Assembly (NCBI RefSeq): GCF_044335535.1
Contig: NZ_JBIQVZ010000012.1
Span: 1 to 64,000, forward strand
Reading direction: 5' to 3'
Origin: Mariniflexile sp044335535
Lineage (GTDB): Bacteria > Bacteroidota > Bacteroidia > Flavobacteriales > Flavobacteriaceae
DNA length: 64,000 nt
Shown here: piece by piece, positions 18,670-27,761 of the stretch
Numbering within the stretch: position 1 is the first letter of the stretch
Layout of the letters: the number at the start of each line of letters is the position of its first letter
Notes under the pieces: generated by a model
What the model was told of the DNA's origin: nothing
Database searches by the model: none
Seen by the model: only the letters and a program-made list of their open reading frames with translations
Translations under genes and position numbers: made by a program

Positions 18670-19539
18670 TTTTGTTTTTTCATTTAATGCTCTGCTAATT
18701 ATATAAGACACCCAATCTCCAGGTTTTCTCCCTTGGTCAAAGATGATATAGTCGTTTGCTTTATATCGATATGTTACTTTCCATTGACCATTATTTAATC
18801 TTTTTTTTTCTAAATACTTAACGGCTTTATCGGTTCTACTGTCAGTCAACAAATTAGCCTTTCCAGCAAATCTGATTAATTCCACTATATTCAAATGATA
18901 AGATTCAGGAAAAGAGATATCGAGAATATGGTCAGTAATGGGTTGGTCTTTGTTTAGCCGTTTAAACAAATTGTGCTTCAACATATACTCCACACCTTGT
19001 TCTAGTTTTGGATTTACCGCACTGTCGCCCGTTGATTGTTGGTATTCAAATAATGCGATAACGGATTTTGCCAATCCTATATAGCAGGGTGTTGCTTTAA
19101 AACAACCACCGAACCTGTCAAAGTTAAAATTGGGAATTGAAACTTCCATACCACGCTCCATTGGTTGATAGGTGACAATCCATTCAATGGCGTCTTTTAC
19201 TTGTTTATCACCTGCCCTACCTAGCCTACACAAAGCCGAAATAAGCATGGCATTATAGCAAGGCAAAAAGTTCTTTTCATCACCACTCAACGAAAACCCA
19301 AAAGGTGCTGAAAGTTTCTGATAAATTCGGTCAATCAGATTTTTTGTGAAATCCAAATGCTGAGAAAATGGTATTTCGCTTAGCGCAATAATTCTCCATA
19401 CATAAGAAAGAGGGCTATCATTTATTTCGTGTGTTAGCTTACTTACCAGTTCTGATTGTTTAAGAATCTCTACTGCTTCTTTGTTTGAAATATTGATTCC
19501 GTTATCAATGTCTATTTTCAGTTTTAATGCAGTGTCCAT
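18655..19539 (-). CDS. squalene-cyclase/prenyltransferase-like alpha-toroid protein
   Basis: 294 residues with helical repeats typical of terpene cyclase-type toroids (YNAMLISALCRLGRAGDKQVKDAIEWIV, ARPCYIGLAKSV-like segment GCFKATPCYIGLAKSVIALF, VKYLEKKRLNNGQWKV). It lacks the DxDD/DCTA acid motif of true squalene cyclases, so a cyclase activity is doubtful. The last codons (AAC ATT ATA TAA) lie within the attC-like site. It is followed upstream by a small membrane gene in the same unit. Confidence 0.65.
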   Translation of the reverse strand: MDTALKLKIDIDNGINISNKEAVEILKQSELVSKLTHEINDSPLSYVWRIIALSEIPFSQHLDFTKNLIDRIYQKLSAPFGFSLSGDEKNFLPCYNAMLISALCRLGRAGDKQVKDAIEWIVTYQPMERGMEVSIPNFNFDRFGGCFKATPCYIGLAKSVIALFEYQQSTGDSAVNPKLEQGVEYMLKHNLFKRLNKDQPITDHILDISFPESYHLNIVELIRFAGKANLLTDSRTDKAVKYLEKKRLNNGQWKVTYRYKANDYIIFDQGRKPGDWVSYIISRALNEKTKANII

Positions 19540-19560
19540 TTTTATAATACTTTTCTTCTG

Positions 19561-19986
19561 TTACCTTTTCGGTTGTTTATATTGGTTTAATGCGATTATT
19601 AAAGAAATGGCAAAAGATATAAATACCAATATGAAGGTACCTAGCATAGCATATTGAATGATGGAGTTTTGAGAACCCTGCGGATGAACAATTTGTAGAA
19701 TCAATCTTGTTGCCCACAAAATTGTTGAAATGCCAAGTACTACCAGAAGGGAATAATAGTCTTGAAATTTTCTAAATATCAATAGTAGGTTAGCAATTCC
19801 AAGCAATACAAGCAGTAATGAAAAAAAAATGTTGATTGCCCTAACTGCTATAACAAGCTCTGTTACATCACTATCAATATATGCGTACCAATTCCAAATG
19901 ATCGGAACAAAAAAATGCCATATCCCAAATCCAATTGAAATAACGCTCCCACAAATAGTTAGAATTTTAAGAGCAGAATTTTTCAT
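19561..19986 (-). CDS. small four-helix membrane protein
   Basis: 141 residues, four hydrophobic segments (about 8-30, 45-70, 80-100, 112-135), charged tail KQPKR. No recognised family. It precedes the toroid gene by 21 bp and shares its unit (arms GTTAGCT 18664 and CGCTAACAC 20053), suggesting a membrane partner. Confidence 0.7.
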   Translation of the reverse strand: MKNSALKILTICGSVISIGFGIWHFFVPIIWNWYAYIDSDVTELVIAVRAINIFFSLLLVLLGIANLLLIFRKFQDYYSLLVVLGISTILWATRLILQIVHPQGSQNSIIQYAMLGTFILVFISFAISLIIALNQYKQPKR

Positions 19987-20055
19987 ATCTCTTTAACTTT
20001 AAATAATTATGGTTTTTTTGTATTAGACTCTGTTTTTGGTTTTAGTAATAATCGC

Positions 20056-20423
20056 TAACACCCGTATAACAACAACTATACAGTTGTAGTTATATCGTTT
20101 ATATATGCAATATATTACTTTTTAATAAGTCATTAAATAAAAAAACTACACCTTATTGTAACATGTAGTTTCTTATATATGTTTTCCTTTTATATTGCTA
20201 CTAAGTCATAGCTTCTTAAAGCTGGTTTTTCATAAGCAGGCTTGAACCAAACAATTATTTTTACACGATGCGCCCGTTGCTCAACTATGAAATTATCTAA
20301 TCCCTCTCTAATCATCGTTGCTTGGCCAACAGTAAATCGCTTGTTTTTAATGATTTTTAATTTTTAGTAGTGTCAAAATTTATTGATTTATTTGAAATTA
20401 GGAGTTGTGCAACAGCTACCTGT
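20056..20423 (-). repeat. hybrid type A/type B spacer
   Basis: The right part is a type A promoter/terminator half (20056-20225); the left part is a type B element (20276-20413, CAACTATGAAATTATC to GGAGTTGTGCAACAGC). The junction carries a fragment TTTTTCATAAGCAGGCTTG. Confidence 0.75.
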
Positions 20424-20450
20424 GTTATGCTATGTATTTTTTACTAAAAG

Positions 20451-21068
20451 TTAATTTAAAAGCTCTAATGCTTTTAATCTCACTTTACTGTCTTTATCAG
20501 TGTTAGAGATATGTTTAATTGAATTTTTGTCTTTAAGTTTATCCAGAGCAGCTAATCTTATTGTACTATCTTCGTCTGTAAATGCAACGTGTTTAATGGC
20601 ATTTTCGTCAGTCAGCTTTTTAAGAGCTTCCAGCCTAACCTTATTGTCTTGGTCGGTAAAGGCAATGTGCTTGATGGAATTTTGGTCTTTAAGCTTATCC
20701 AGAGCAGCTAATCTTATTGTACTCTCTTCGTCTGTAAATGCAACGTGTTTAATAGCATTTTCGTCAGTCAGCTTTTTAAGAGCTTCCAGCCTAACCTTAT
20801 TGTCTTGGTCGGTAAAGGCAATGTGCTTGATGGAATTTTGGTCTTTAAGTTTATCCAGAGCAGCTAATCTTATTGTACTATCTTCGTCTGTAAATGCAAC
20901 GTGTTTAATAGCATTTTCGTCAGTCAGCTTTTTAAGAGCTTCCAGCCTAACCTTATTGTCTTGATCGGTAAAGGCAATGTGCTTGATGGAATTTTGAGAA
21001 TTATTTTTTTGAGCAATGCTAAATGAAATTGATAAGATGCAGAATAATAATGAGATTGTTTTTTTCAT
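20451..21068 (-). CDS. exported HEAT-like repeat protein with near-identical 52-residue repeats
   Basis: 205 residues; signal peptide MKKTISLLFCILSISFSIAQ. The mature part consists of seven 26-residue units of alternating type (NSIKHIAFTDQDNKVRLEAL and NAIKHVAFTDEDSTIRLAAL), with the D..VR..AL..L pattern of HEAT-like helices. At DNA level three copies of 156 bp are almost identical, showing recent expansion and likely length variation. Periplasmic or surface binding scaffold is inferred. One-gene unit: arms GTTATGCTAT 20424 and ATAGCATAAC 21103. Confidence 0.8.
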   Translation of the reverse strand: MKKTISLLFCILSISFSIAQKNNSQNSIKHIAFTDQDNKVRLEALKKLTDENAIKHVAFTDEDSTIRLAALDKLKDQNSIKHIAFTDQDNKVRLEALKKLTDENAIKHVAFTDEESTIRLAALDKLKDQNSIKHIAFTDQDNKVRLEALKKLTDENAIKHVAFTDEDSTIRLAALDKLKDKNSIKHISNTDKDSKVRLKALELLN

Positions 21069-21110
21069 GATGATTTTATATGGTTAAACATTGATTTAAT
21101 ATATAGCATA

Positions 21111-21378
21111 ACGTGTAATAGTTGCGTGTACGAGCAACTAACTTACTAAAAATGGAACGAACCAGAGGAAAATCCTGCGGATTTTCCGAGTATGCAACAA
21201 CCAAGCAATTATTTTTACACGGTGTGCCTATTGCACAACCATGAAATTCTCTAATCCCTCTCTAATCATCGTTGCTTGATAAACAGTAAATTACTTATTT
21301 TTAATGATTTATAATTTTTAGTGTTGTCAAAATTTATTGATTTATTTGAAATTAGGAGTTGTGCAACAGCTACCGATG
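21111..21378 (-). repeat. composite spacer: palindromic site plus type B element
   Basis: First part ACGTGTAATAGTTGCGTGTA ... TATTTTTACACGG (shared with 21885 and 43405), containing the GGAAAATCC-TGC-GGATTTTCC hairpin; second part a type B element at 21230-21367. Confidence 0.7.
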
Positions 21379-21393
21379 TTACCAAATGTTTTT

Positions 21394-21861
21394 TTAATTT
21401 TTGAGTATTCCAGAAATCAATGTTTTATATTCTTGAATATTTCTCTCATATTTTTTCTGTATTGTAATCCATAATATAATCCCAATGGATAAAATCAGAA
21501 CTCCAATTAAATACGTCCAGATATTTTTGTTTTTTTCTGAAACTAATATGAATAAAAAAGATAATCCTACTATTATATTAGTAGCTATTACTAATATCCA
21601 CAAAAAATGTTGATTAAAAGAAATTTCTATATCAGCCTCATTTTCAGTCTGAATTTTTGACAATTTTCCATTAACAACCAAACTATTTAGAAAAAACAAG
21701 TACCAAGGATACAAGATTCTTTTCCTCATTTTAAATGTAGTCGAATTATTTTTCCTGTGATCCATATTAAACACTAGTCCATTAACAGAATCAAATTCAG
21801 ATTCTAATTTTTTGCTAAGTTCTTTTGGATTCCCTTTTATTTTAAAATTCCATTTTTTCAT
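21394..21861 (-). CDS. two-helix membrane protein of unknown function
   Basis: 155 residues: a soluble N-terminal part of about 75 residues (MKKWNFKIKGNPKELSKKLE) and two membrane helices (about 85-110 and 116-136), then a basic tail. I do not recognise the family. One-gene unit with degenerate arms (GTTACCAAATG at 21379; GTTTAGTAAAGTG near 21877). Confidence 0.65.
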   Translation of the reverse strand: MKKWNFKIKGNPKELSKKLESEFDSVNGLVFNMDHRKNNSTTFKMRKRILYPWYLFFLNSLVVNGKLSKIQTENEADIEISFNQHFLWILVIATNIIVGLSFLFILVSEKNKNIWTYLIGVLILSIGIILWITIQKKYERNIQEYKTLISGILKN

Positions 21862-21884
21862 AGTGTCGGTGTTAATGTTTAGTA

Positions 21885-22035
21885 AAGTGTTTGTATAATA
21901 GTTGCGGGTTTATGTGCGACGATTCTCCGCAGGACACGAGCGAAGCGAACTGGCGCAAGCAAAATCAGAAGCAAGCAAACGAGCAACTAACTTTGGTTTA
22001 GCTAAAACTAGCAATTTTTTATACACGGTTGTTGT
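21885..22035 (-). repeat. type C attC-like spacer
   Basis: GTATAATAGTTGCGGG ... GAGCAACTAACTTTGG ... TTTTTTATACACGG. Outer TATA/TATAC and inner GTTGC/GCAAC pairs give nested stems. Contains GC-richer CGAGCGAAGCGAACTGGCGC unlike the surrounding DNA. Relatives at 21111 and 43405. Confidence 0.65.
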
Positions 22036-22052
22036 GCGTTCGTCATTTATAT

Positions 22053-22487
22053 TCAATTATTCTCTAGCGCAAAACTGATTTTCCAATTCACACCAAATTT
22101 ATCCATACAGATCCCATAATACGAACCCAAAAATTGGTCGGAAATAGGAAGTTTTATCTCTCCGTCTTTAGAAAGCGAATTAAATAATCTATCAGCTTCT
22201 TCCTTACTTTCAGTACTGACATAAAGTGAGAAAAATTTATAAGCATTTTTTTCTTTCCTACTAACATCAATAATGTCAGCCCCCATTAAAATTGTCTCAT
22301 TACTAATCGGTAATCCTATGTGCATAATATGTTCATCTTCACAATTTGGAAAATAGTGTCTTGCTACTTCGGGAACATCTTTATAGCGTCCGATATATTT
22401 GAATTCTTTCTCAAAAACAGATTTATAAAACTCAAATGCTTTTTCACAGTCCCCATTAAAAGATAAGTAAGTGTTAACTATTGTCAT
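22053..22487 (-). CDS. PhnB-like VOC-superfamily protein
   Basis: 144 residues of the glyoxalase/VOC fold in the PhnB-like branch: TYLSFNGDCEKAFEFYKSVF at the start, IMHIGLPISNETILMGAD in the middle and GSYYGICMDKFGVNWKISF at the end. Members are usually cytoplasmic and often of unknown substrate. One-gene unit with arms TGTTGTGCGT (22030) and ATGCACAACA (22521). Confidence 0.85.
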   Translation of the reverse strand: MTIVNTYLSFNGDCEKAFEFYKSVFEKEFKYIGRYKDVPEVARHYFPNCEDEHIMHIGLPISNETILMGADIIDVSRKEKNAYKFFSLYVSTESKEEADRLFNSLSKDGEIKLPISDQFLGSYYGICMDKFGVNWKISFALENN

Positions 22488-22525
22488 AATAATATTCCTT
22501 TGTAATGTTTTGTTCTAATGATGCA

Positions 22526-22822
22526 CAACAATTGTATAACTACAACAAACAGAAACCCCATTGCAGTCACATCGTTTATGTATGCAATATATTACTTTTA
22601 ATAAGTATTAAAAACAAAAAAACTACATCTGTAAAATGTAGCTCTTATATATGCTTACTTTAGCTTTAATATTGCTACAAAATCACAGGCTTAGCAAAGC
22701 CGATTCCTTACCTTAGCAAACAGTAAATCTCTTGTTTTTTAATGATTTACAATTTTTAGTATTGTTAAAATTTATTGATTTATTTGAAATTAGGAGTTGT
22801 GCAACAGCTACCATTATTCTAG
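22526..22822 (-). repeat. hybrid type A/type B spacer
   Basis: Type A promoter half (GCAGTCACATCGTTTATG, stem ACTACATCTGTAAAATGTAG), then a truncated type B end (AACAGTAAATCTCTTG to GGAGTTGTGCAACAGC). Ends TCTAGTTATTGTACG. Confidence 0.75.
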
Positions 22823-22835
22823 TTATTGTACGTAG

Positions 22836-23473
22836 TTATTCTCTTTTTGGTTTTCGCTCTTCAAATATTTTAGTTTGTTCATTAAAAATATAAATTATCG
22901 GTTTACAATAAAAACAGTCGTCATAAAAACCACTTGAGTTAGGGGGATTTACAATTAACATTCTGCTATTTACTCGAAAATCATAACCAAGAGCCGCGCT
23001 TGGAGAATCATAAATTTTTCCAGTCTTTCTGTCAATAACATAACTTATTTGACAAGGAGATCCACAGCCAAAATACACAAACGTAAATGACCTGCAAAAT
23101 TTGCTTTGTCCGCTTTATAGCCCTCTCGAAGTCTTGTCCTATAGTTATTTGCTTCACTATTTGACTTTAAGTCAAGGTCAGAATATTTTTTATTGTCAAT
23201 CATTTCTAATTTGAAATCATCAAAGTCAATATATGGTTCAAATTTTAAAGAAACATAGGAAATTTTGTTTTTGATAATTGTTGTGTCACCATACAATTTA
23301 AAATTTTCTGTTTCGTAAATTAAGTCAATTGTCGGTCTAGATTTTTTTACTTCATTATTTAATAAGCTGTCTTCTTTTATTATTTTTGATTTAATTTCAG
23401 TCACAGTTTTTCCATTGTCCTTGCAGGACATTATCAATAAGGTCAAAATTAAAATGGTAGTTACTGTTTTCAT
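22836..23473 (-). pseudogene. lipoprotein gene split by a single-base frameshift
   Basis: Reading from 23473, the lipoprotein signal MKTVTTILILTLLIMSC leads to ...KADKANFAGH, after which the frame changes to LRLCILAVDLLVK and stops at 23045. The minus-one alternative continues TFVYFGCGSPCQISYVIDRKTG and runs to 22836. One T missing from CATTTACG near 23084 (expected CATTTTACG) would restore one protein of about 210 residues with a CGSPC motif. Either a real mutation or a sequencing error. Unit arms at 22823 and 23477. Confidence 0.7.
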
Positions 23474-23480
23474 TTAATTA

Positions 23481-23617
23481 CGCACAACGGTTTGCAGCTA
23501 CCCGAAGGTAGCGATTTCGAAGCACTTCACTGTCAGCCAAGCATAAACTTTGATAAAAGCGATTCACTTGATTTAACCACTGAATCGCCACTTTTGGGTA
23601 GCTGCTGTTATGCCCAG
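23481..23617 (-). repeat. type C attC-like palindromic site
   Basis: GCAGCTACCCGAAGG pairs with TTTTGGGTAGCTGC; outer boxes CGCACAACGG and CTGTTATGCC belong to the neighbouring units. Inner GCGATTCACTTG region forms a second pairing with CACTGAATCGCC. Confidence 0.7.
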
Positions 23618-23652
23618 TTTTTCTTTCGTTTTGGCTCATTTTATTGTTGAGT

Positions 23653-24120
23653 TTACCAAAATTTCCACCAAGGTTTATTTTCTTGTCCACTTATCAAACC
23701 GCTAGAACTATTTGTTGGATTGTCAATGGGTTTTAATTTTCCGTTGTCTGGAAAAAATATGTCTCCGTTGTTGCTGCTAACGTCAAAGAAACCAACACCA
23801 TGTTTTTCAGCAAGTTTCAACATTGTCTTATATGCTTCTTCAGCCAATGACCAAGCAAATGCCACATAAATAACATCTTTACCAACACTGTAGTCCGAAA
23901 CATTAGGATTGTCGTCATCACCACTTGCGAAAGGTCCATTCATTACAGGAAAAGTCTGTATCATTTCCATAAACCAACTACGTAATTCTGTCGAAGTATT
24001 TGATGGGTCGTCATAGCTATGCTCTTCCATCCATTCGGTTTGGTCTTGATACCATTTCATAAAGTCAGTCCTTGTATTTGGAGCCGCTTCTTTTCTAAAT
24101 ACCATTAAGTCGTAACTCAT
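23653..24120 (-). CDS. conserved protein of unknown function (MSYDLMVF family)
   Basis: 155 residues, soluble, no signal peptide. The opening MSYDLMVFRKEAAPNTRTDFMKWYQDQTEW and the phrase VIYVAFAWSLAEEAYKTMLKLAEKHGVGFFDVSS recur in hypothetical proteins of many bacteria, often in mobile or cassette contexts; no function is known to me. The tail ends in aromatic residues (KPWWKFW). One-gene unit; arms GTTATGCCCAG 23607 and ATTGGGCACAAC 24161. Confidence 0.7.
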   Translation of the reverse strand: MSYDLMVFRKEAAPNTRTDFMKWYQDQTEWMEEHSYDDPSNTSTELRSWFMEMIQTFPVMNGPFASGDDDNPNVSDYSVGKDVIYVAFAWSLAEEAYKTMLKLAEKHGVGFFDVSSNNGDIFFPDNGKLKPIDNPTNSSSGLISGQENKPWWKFW

Positions 24121-24167
24121 TTTTTTCTGATTTTATCGGTTCGTTTTGTGTCGTTCTAAAATTGGGC

Positions 24168-24454
24168 ACAACAATTGTATAACCGCAACAAACAGCAACT
24201 CCATTGTAGTTATATCGTTTATGTATGCAATATATTACTTTTTAATAAGGTATTAAAAACAAAAAAACCACACCTGTAAAATGTAGTTCTTATATATGCT
24301 TTCCTTTTATATTGCTACGAAGTCACAGGTTTAGCAGAGCCGATTCCTTAACTCAACAAACAGTAAATCGCTTGTTTTTAATGATTTATATTTTTTAGTA
24401 GTGGCAAAATTTATTGATTTATTTGAAATTAGGAGTTGTGCAACAGCTACCATT
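24168..24454 (-). repeat. hybrid type A/type B spacer
   Basis: Same architecture as the spacer at 22526: type A half, then CAGAGCCGATTCCTTAAC, then a truncated type B end with GAGTTGTGCAACAGC. Confidence 0.75.
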
Positions 24455-24470
24455 ATTGGGTGTTCGTTAT

Positions 24471-25646
24471 TTATTGAATGACTAAATAATATGGGATTTT
24501 ATATAATCCATTGTTAAAATAGACAACTGCTTTGTCTCCAATTTCTTTACTATTATAAATATCCTTTGTAACAGGGACTTCATCAATTTTGTTTTGTGGT
24601 CCCCATTTTTCAAGTTCTAAATAATAAGTTGTAGATTTTCCCGAACTTATTCGTTTATTCAAAATTTTCGCGTCATATTCAATTGGTTCGGATTCATCAA
24701 ATGCAGCATTGGTTGTTATTATAAGTCCATAAGCATAGGCACTACTTATTATTAGTATTCCTGAAATTGTTAAATATGTAAGACCTTTTTTTAGGTCATA
24801 TTGAACATTTGAATCCTTTAAAATTAAAATTCCAAATACTGCAACCATCGTTAAAATAAGACCCCATAGATTTGAATAATCAAATACTGTAAAATCAACC
24901 AATGCCCTAATTAATAACGTAAAAGAAGGAATAATAAGAGTTGAATGAATATTAGGGTAAGGAGAATTTGGTTTTTCATCCAAACGAATTAATCCCTTTG
25001 AAGTTTTGTATATAATTAGCCCAATTATGGGTAAAATTCCACAAAGAATAATTTGGACTTGATAAAAATGAGGGTAAAACCAAGTTGATAGACCAACAAT
25101 CCAAGAAATAGTATTTATAGCCTTGGTTGTTTTTTTTGCTTTGGCTAAACGATCTTCTCGTTCTTCTTGAGTTCTACCAAATTCTTTATTTTCCAGTATC
25201 TCTTTTTCCCCACTTACAAACTCATCTAAATCCAGATTATTAAACTGCTGTTCCGACCATGCTAGTAATTCTCCAAAACGACCGACATAAGTGCTTACCT
25301 TAACTTTTTTATCTTTTTTATTTTCTGAGAAAAAATAGAGATAATTTTTATCAACTTTAAATCCTTTAACGTCGTTAATATTTAATTTTTTAGTCTTAAA
25401 AATTCCAATATTTATAATTTTTTCTTTTTCAATAATTAACTTATTCTTTCTTGTATCAATCAATCCAAGAATCATAAGAACTTCTAGTCCTAACGCAATC
25501 GGTGTCAATATTAAAGCCAACGTTAGATTGATTTTTTCTTCTGTATATGGCATAATCCCTAACCATCCAAATAATATCATAAGTAAGGGTAAGCAAATCC
25601 ATATAAAAATTTCCCACCCTTTTGCAATTCTATACTCTTTTTTCAT
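24471..25646 (-). CDS. polytopic membrane protein of unknown function
   Basis: 391 residues from MKKEYRIAKGWEIF; 45 further in-frame codons upstream come from the spacer and are not used. Two N-terminal helices, a soluble segment with PH-like strands (KNKLIIEKEKIINIGIFKTKKLNINDVKGF), a charged coiled stretch, then about five more helices and an extracytoplasmic tail (YDAKILNKRISSGKSTTYYLELE) that resembles DUF3592-type domains. One-gene unit; arms ATTGGGTGTTCG 24455 and GACACCCAAC 25681. Confidence 0.65.
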   Translation of the reverse strand: MKKEYRIAKGWEIFIWICLPLLMILFGWLGIMPYTEEKINLTLALILTPIALGLEVLMILGLIDTRKNKLIIEKEKIINIGIFKTKKLNINDVKGFKVDKNYLYFFSENKKDKKVKVSTYVGRFGELLAWSEQQFNNLDLDEFVSGEKEILENKEFGRTQEEREDRLAKAKKTTKAINTISWIVGLSTWFYPHFYQVQIILCGILPIIGLIIYKTSKGLIRLDEKPNSPYPNIHSTLIIPSFTLLIRALVDFTVFDYSNLWGLILTMVAVFGILILKDSNVQYDLKKGLTYLTISGILIISSAYAYGLIITTNAAFDESEPIEYDAKILNKRISSGKSTTYYLELEKWGPQNKIDEVPVTKDIYNSKEIGDKAVVYFNNGLYKIPYYLVIQ

Positions 25647-25680
25647 ATTTAAATTAATGAGTAATAAGGTTTTTCGTAAT

Positions 25681-25816
25681 GACACCCAACGGATGGCGGT
25701 AAGAAATCGTTGGGGTGAACGGGTTGCGTTCATATCCACCGTTACTAATGCTTGGGCGAGGCAAGATGTTGACTGCCCCACTGCACCCCCAATGTTTTTT
25801 ACCGCGTGTTGTAAGC
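25681..25816 (-). repeat. type C attC-like palindromic site
   Basis: ATGGCGGTAAGAAATCGTTGG pairs with CCAATGTTTTTTACCGCG; further inside GGGGTGAACGG pairs with CCCCACTGCACCCCC. Minus-strand order: R'' TTACAAC, L'' CGCGGTAA, L' TTACCGCCA, R' CGTTGGGT, the clearest attC-like box layout of the window. Confidence 0.72.
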
Positions 25817-26132
25817 TGGTGTTTATTATTCAAAGTCAATCTGTTACAAGTTTTTACAAATCTAATATTTTATCTTATCAATCCGCTCAGACCTTGATAC
25901 GGAATACAAATTTATTTTGTTTTTTGAGGGAGGGGAAATCCCAAACCGACCTTAAAGGCGGTACTCAGGGCTTGCTTTGTAAGCTCTTTGGCAAGTTTTG
26001 GTCTGAGCGTAGCTCGTGCGACTTGCCAATGTGCTTACAAATAGGGTTGGCAATCTTCTCACCAATTTACCTTTTAACACATATAGGTGTGAACAATTAT
26101 CCAATGCTAATTATTTTAAGGTATTAGTTTGA
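25817..26132. other. non-coding part of a unit, with long inverted repeats
   Basis: No gene. CGCTCAGACC (near 25883) pairs with GGTCTGAGCG (near 26000), and TTGCCAATGTG / AGGGTTGGCAA lie further right. It looks like a decayed attC-like palindrome left inside the unit that carries the Ntn hydrolase. Confidence 0.5.
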
Positions 26133-27758
26133 TTACTTTTCTGTCAATAATCCTTTTGGTAAGCTAAACAGGTTTTCGTCAATCGGGACATTAACAATAT
26201 AATCAAAGTCAATAATATAAACTGATGTTTCGATTGCATAGGGTGTCTGTTTTGTGATTTCAGTTCTTATTTTGTTTGGCAAATACATTTTGTTATAATA
26301 GTTTTCAAATGTCGACCATTTTTTGGTCGGTCCATTATTAGCATCATTAACAACAGTCAATTCAGCACGGATTATACCATCGCTTTTATCAATAAACTTT
26401 GCAATGGCATATCCTCTATTTGTAATGCACAAAATCTTATAACAATCATGGCTATTAATTGTAAAATCACCAAGATAATTTATCTCTTCAAATAGGGTCA
26501 TATCATTTGATTCAATCTTTGAATTTAGCTTAAACCCTTCACTTTGATGGTCATTCATAAACGAAAAAGGGGCATAAGTATTTCTGCTCCAAGAAATTTC
26601 CCCATTTGTTATATTTTCAATAGAAATTAATCCGTCAAGGTTTATTCTTTCGTAATACTCACCCGTATTTTTTTTATAACCAACAAATGTCCCATCAAAA
26701 TCACTAACACTGGTACCTATTACAACTTTTGAATTAATATTCCCATTTATTGTTAAAGTTTTAATATATTCTTTTCCTTTTCTGCCACCTGTACATTTTG
26801 CATAGAAATTTAATATATCGGTGCCGGTTAGAGTGGTATCAATGTTTTCTGCAACTTTCCAAAGTTCGTCTTCGAATGTTTTATATAATCGGTTACGACT
26901 ATTATATAATTCATCAAAGTCTTTTCGAGTTCGTTGCTCAAAGGCAATAAAATCTTGGTTTTCTGGAAATATTTCCTCGATTCTATATGTATGTTCTCCT
27001 TTTTCAAGTTCTTTATTTAAATCCAATTTTACAGATTTATCAAAATTGTGAAAATGATATAAATAAATGACGTTATTTTTCAAATCACATATGTTAGAGT
27101 AAATTGTTGGTCCTTGTCCTTTTTGAGAAACCTCATTAAGGAGGTTACTTATACTGGCTATGTTTGGTGACTTGATTGTATCAAGAATATTTCGAATTGT
27201 ATTGTACCTGTCACAAGGATAGTGACCTTTCTTGACTTCAGAAAGTCTAAAATTTGTAGCTGCAAGCCAATTACCCTTCTTATGTATGATTGTATCTCTT
27301 TCTATAATTGCAGCATCACCGGTTTTATCTGCTATAAAAGTTTGACCTGTAGTTAAATTTACAAGGTTATATTTACTTAAAATATTAATTGCTTCTTTAA
27401 CTGTAGCGCATTCTTCAAGGATTCTCTCCATTAAATTACCACTATAAGTGGGTTTTCCTGATGATGTCTGAATTGGTACAGGAGATAGTGACAAACCATC
27501 ATAAAAAAGTCCCTTCTCATTCATTCCACCTTGTTTGGATGCTTCTTCCGGACAAAATTTTGGAAAATAGCCCCAAAAAACACGACCATATTTTCCTTCT
27601 TCTGAAGGAATAAATTGAATCTGGGTATATGGCAGAAAATGGTCTTCATTATTCCCAGCTATGCAAACATTATTGTCGGCATAAAATAGTACTGAACAAG
27701 AAAATACATCACTAAAAGATATAGTGATAAAAATTATGGATAAGAATATTGTTTTCAT
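26133..27758 (-). CDS. Ntn-hydrolase, penicillin V acylase/choloylglycine hydrolase-like
   Basis: 541 residues. Signal peptide MKTIFLSIIFITISFSDVFS is followed directly by a cysteine (CSVLFYADNNVCIAGNNEDH), which after processing would be the N-terminal nucleophile of linear-amide C-N hydrolases; the downstream NxED and RNLDW-like asparagine/arginine context fits. A C-terminal domain of 200 residues (from about 330) is extra and predicted beta-rich. Likely periplasmic amidase of unknown substrate. The upstream XRE membrane regulator ends 3 bp before it, so the two form an operon. Confidence 0.78.
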   Translation of the reverse strand: MKTIFLSIIFITISFSDVFSCSVLFYADNNVCIAGNNEDHFLPYTQIQFIPSEEGKYGRVFWGYFPKFCPEEASKQGGMNEKGLFYDGLSLSPVPIQTSSGKPTYSGNLMERILEECATVKEAINILSKYNLVNLTTGQTFIADKTGDAAIIERDTIIHKKGNWLAATNFRLSEVKKGHYPCDRYNTIRNILDTIKSPNIASISNLLNEVSQKGQGPTIYSNICDLKNNVIYLYHFHNFDKSVKLDLNKELEKGEHTYRIEEIFPENQDFIAFEQRTRKDFDELYNSRNRLYKTFEDELWKVAENIDTTLTGTDILNFYAKCTGGRKGKEYIKTLTINGNINSKVVIGTSVSDFDGTFVGYKKNTGEYYERINLDGLISIENITNGEISWSRNTYAPFSFMNDHQSEGFKLNSKIESNDMTLFEEINYLGDFTINSHDCYKILCITNRGYAIAKFIDKSDGIIRAELTVVNDANNGPTKKWSTFENYYNKMYLPNKIRTEITKQTPYAIETSVYIIDFDYIVNVPIDENLFSLPKGLLTEK

Positions 27759-27761
27759 GAT

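Noticed and set aside
20500..20964. 154-codon plus-strand frame opposite the HEAT-like gene
   Set aside because: Mirror frame of the 156-bp repeats; the minus-strand product has a signal peptide and a sensible repeat.
23478..23690. 70-codon minus frame across the spacer at 23481
   Set aside because: Spans an attC-like palindrome and overlaps the 3' end of the MSYDLMVF gene; no family character.
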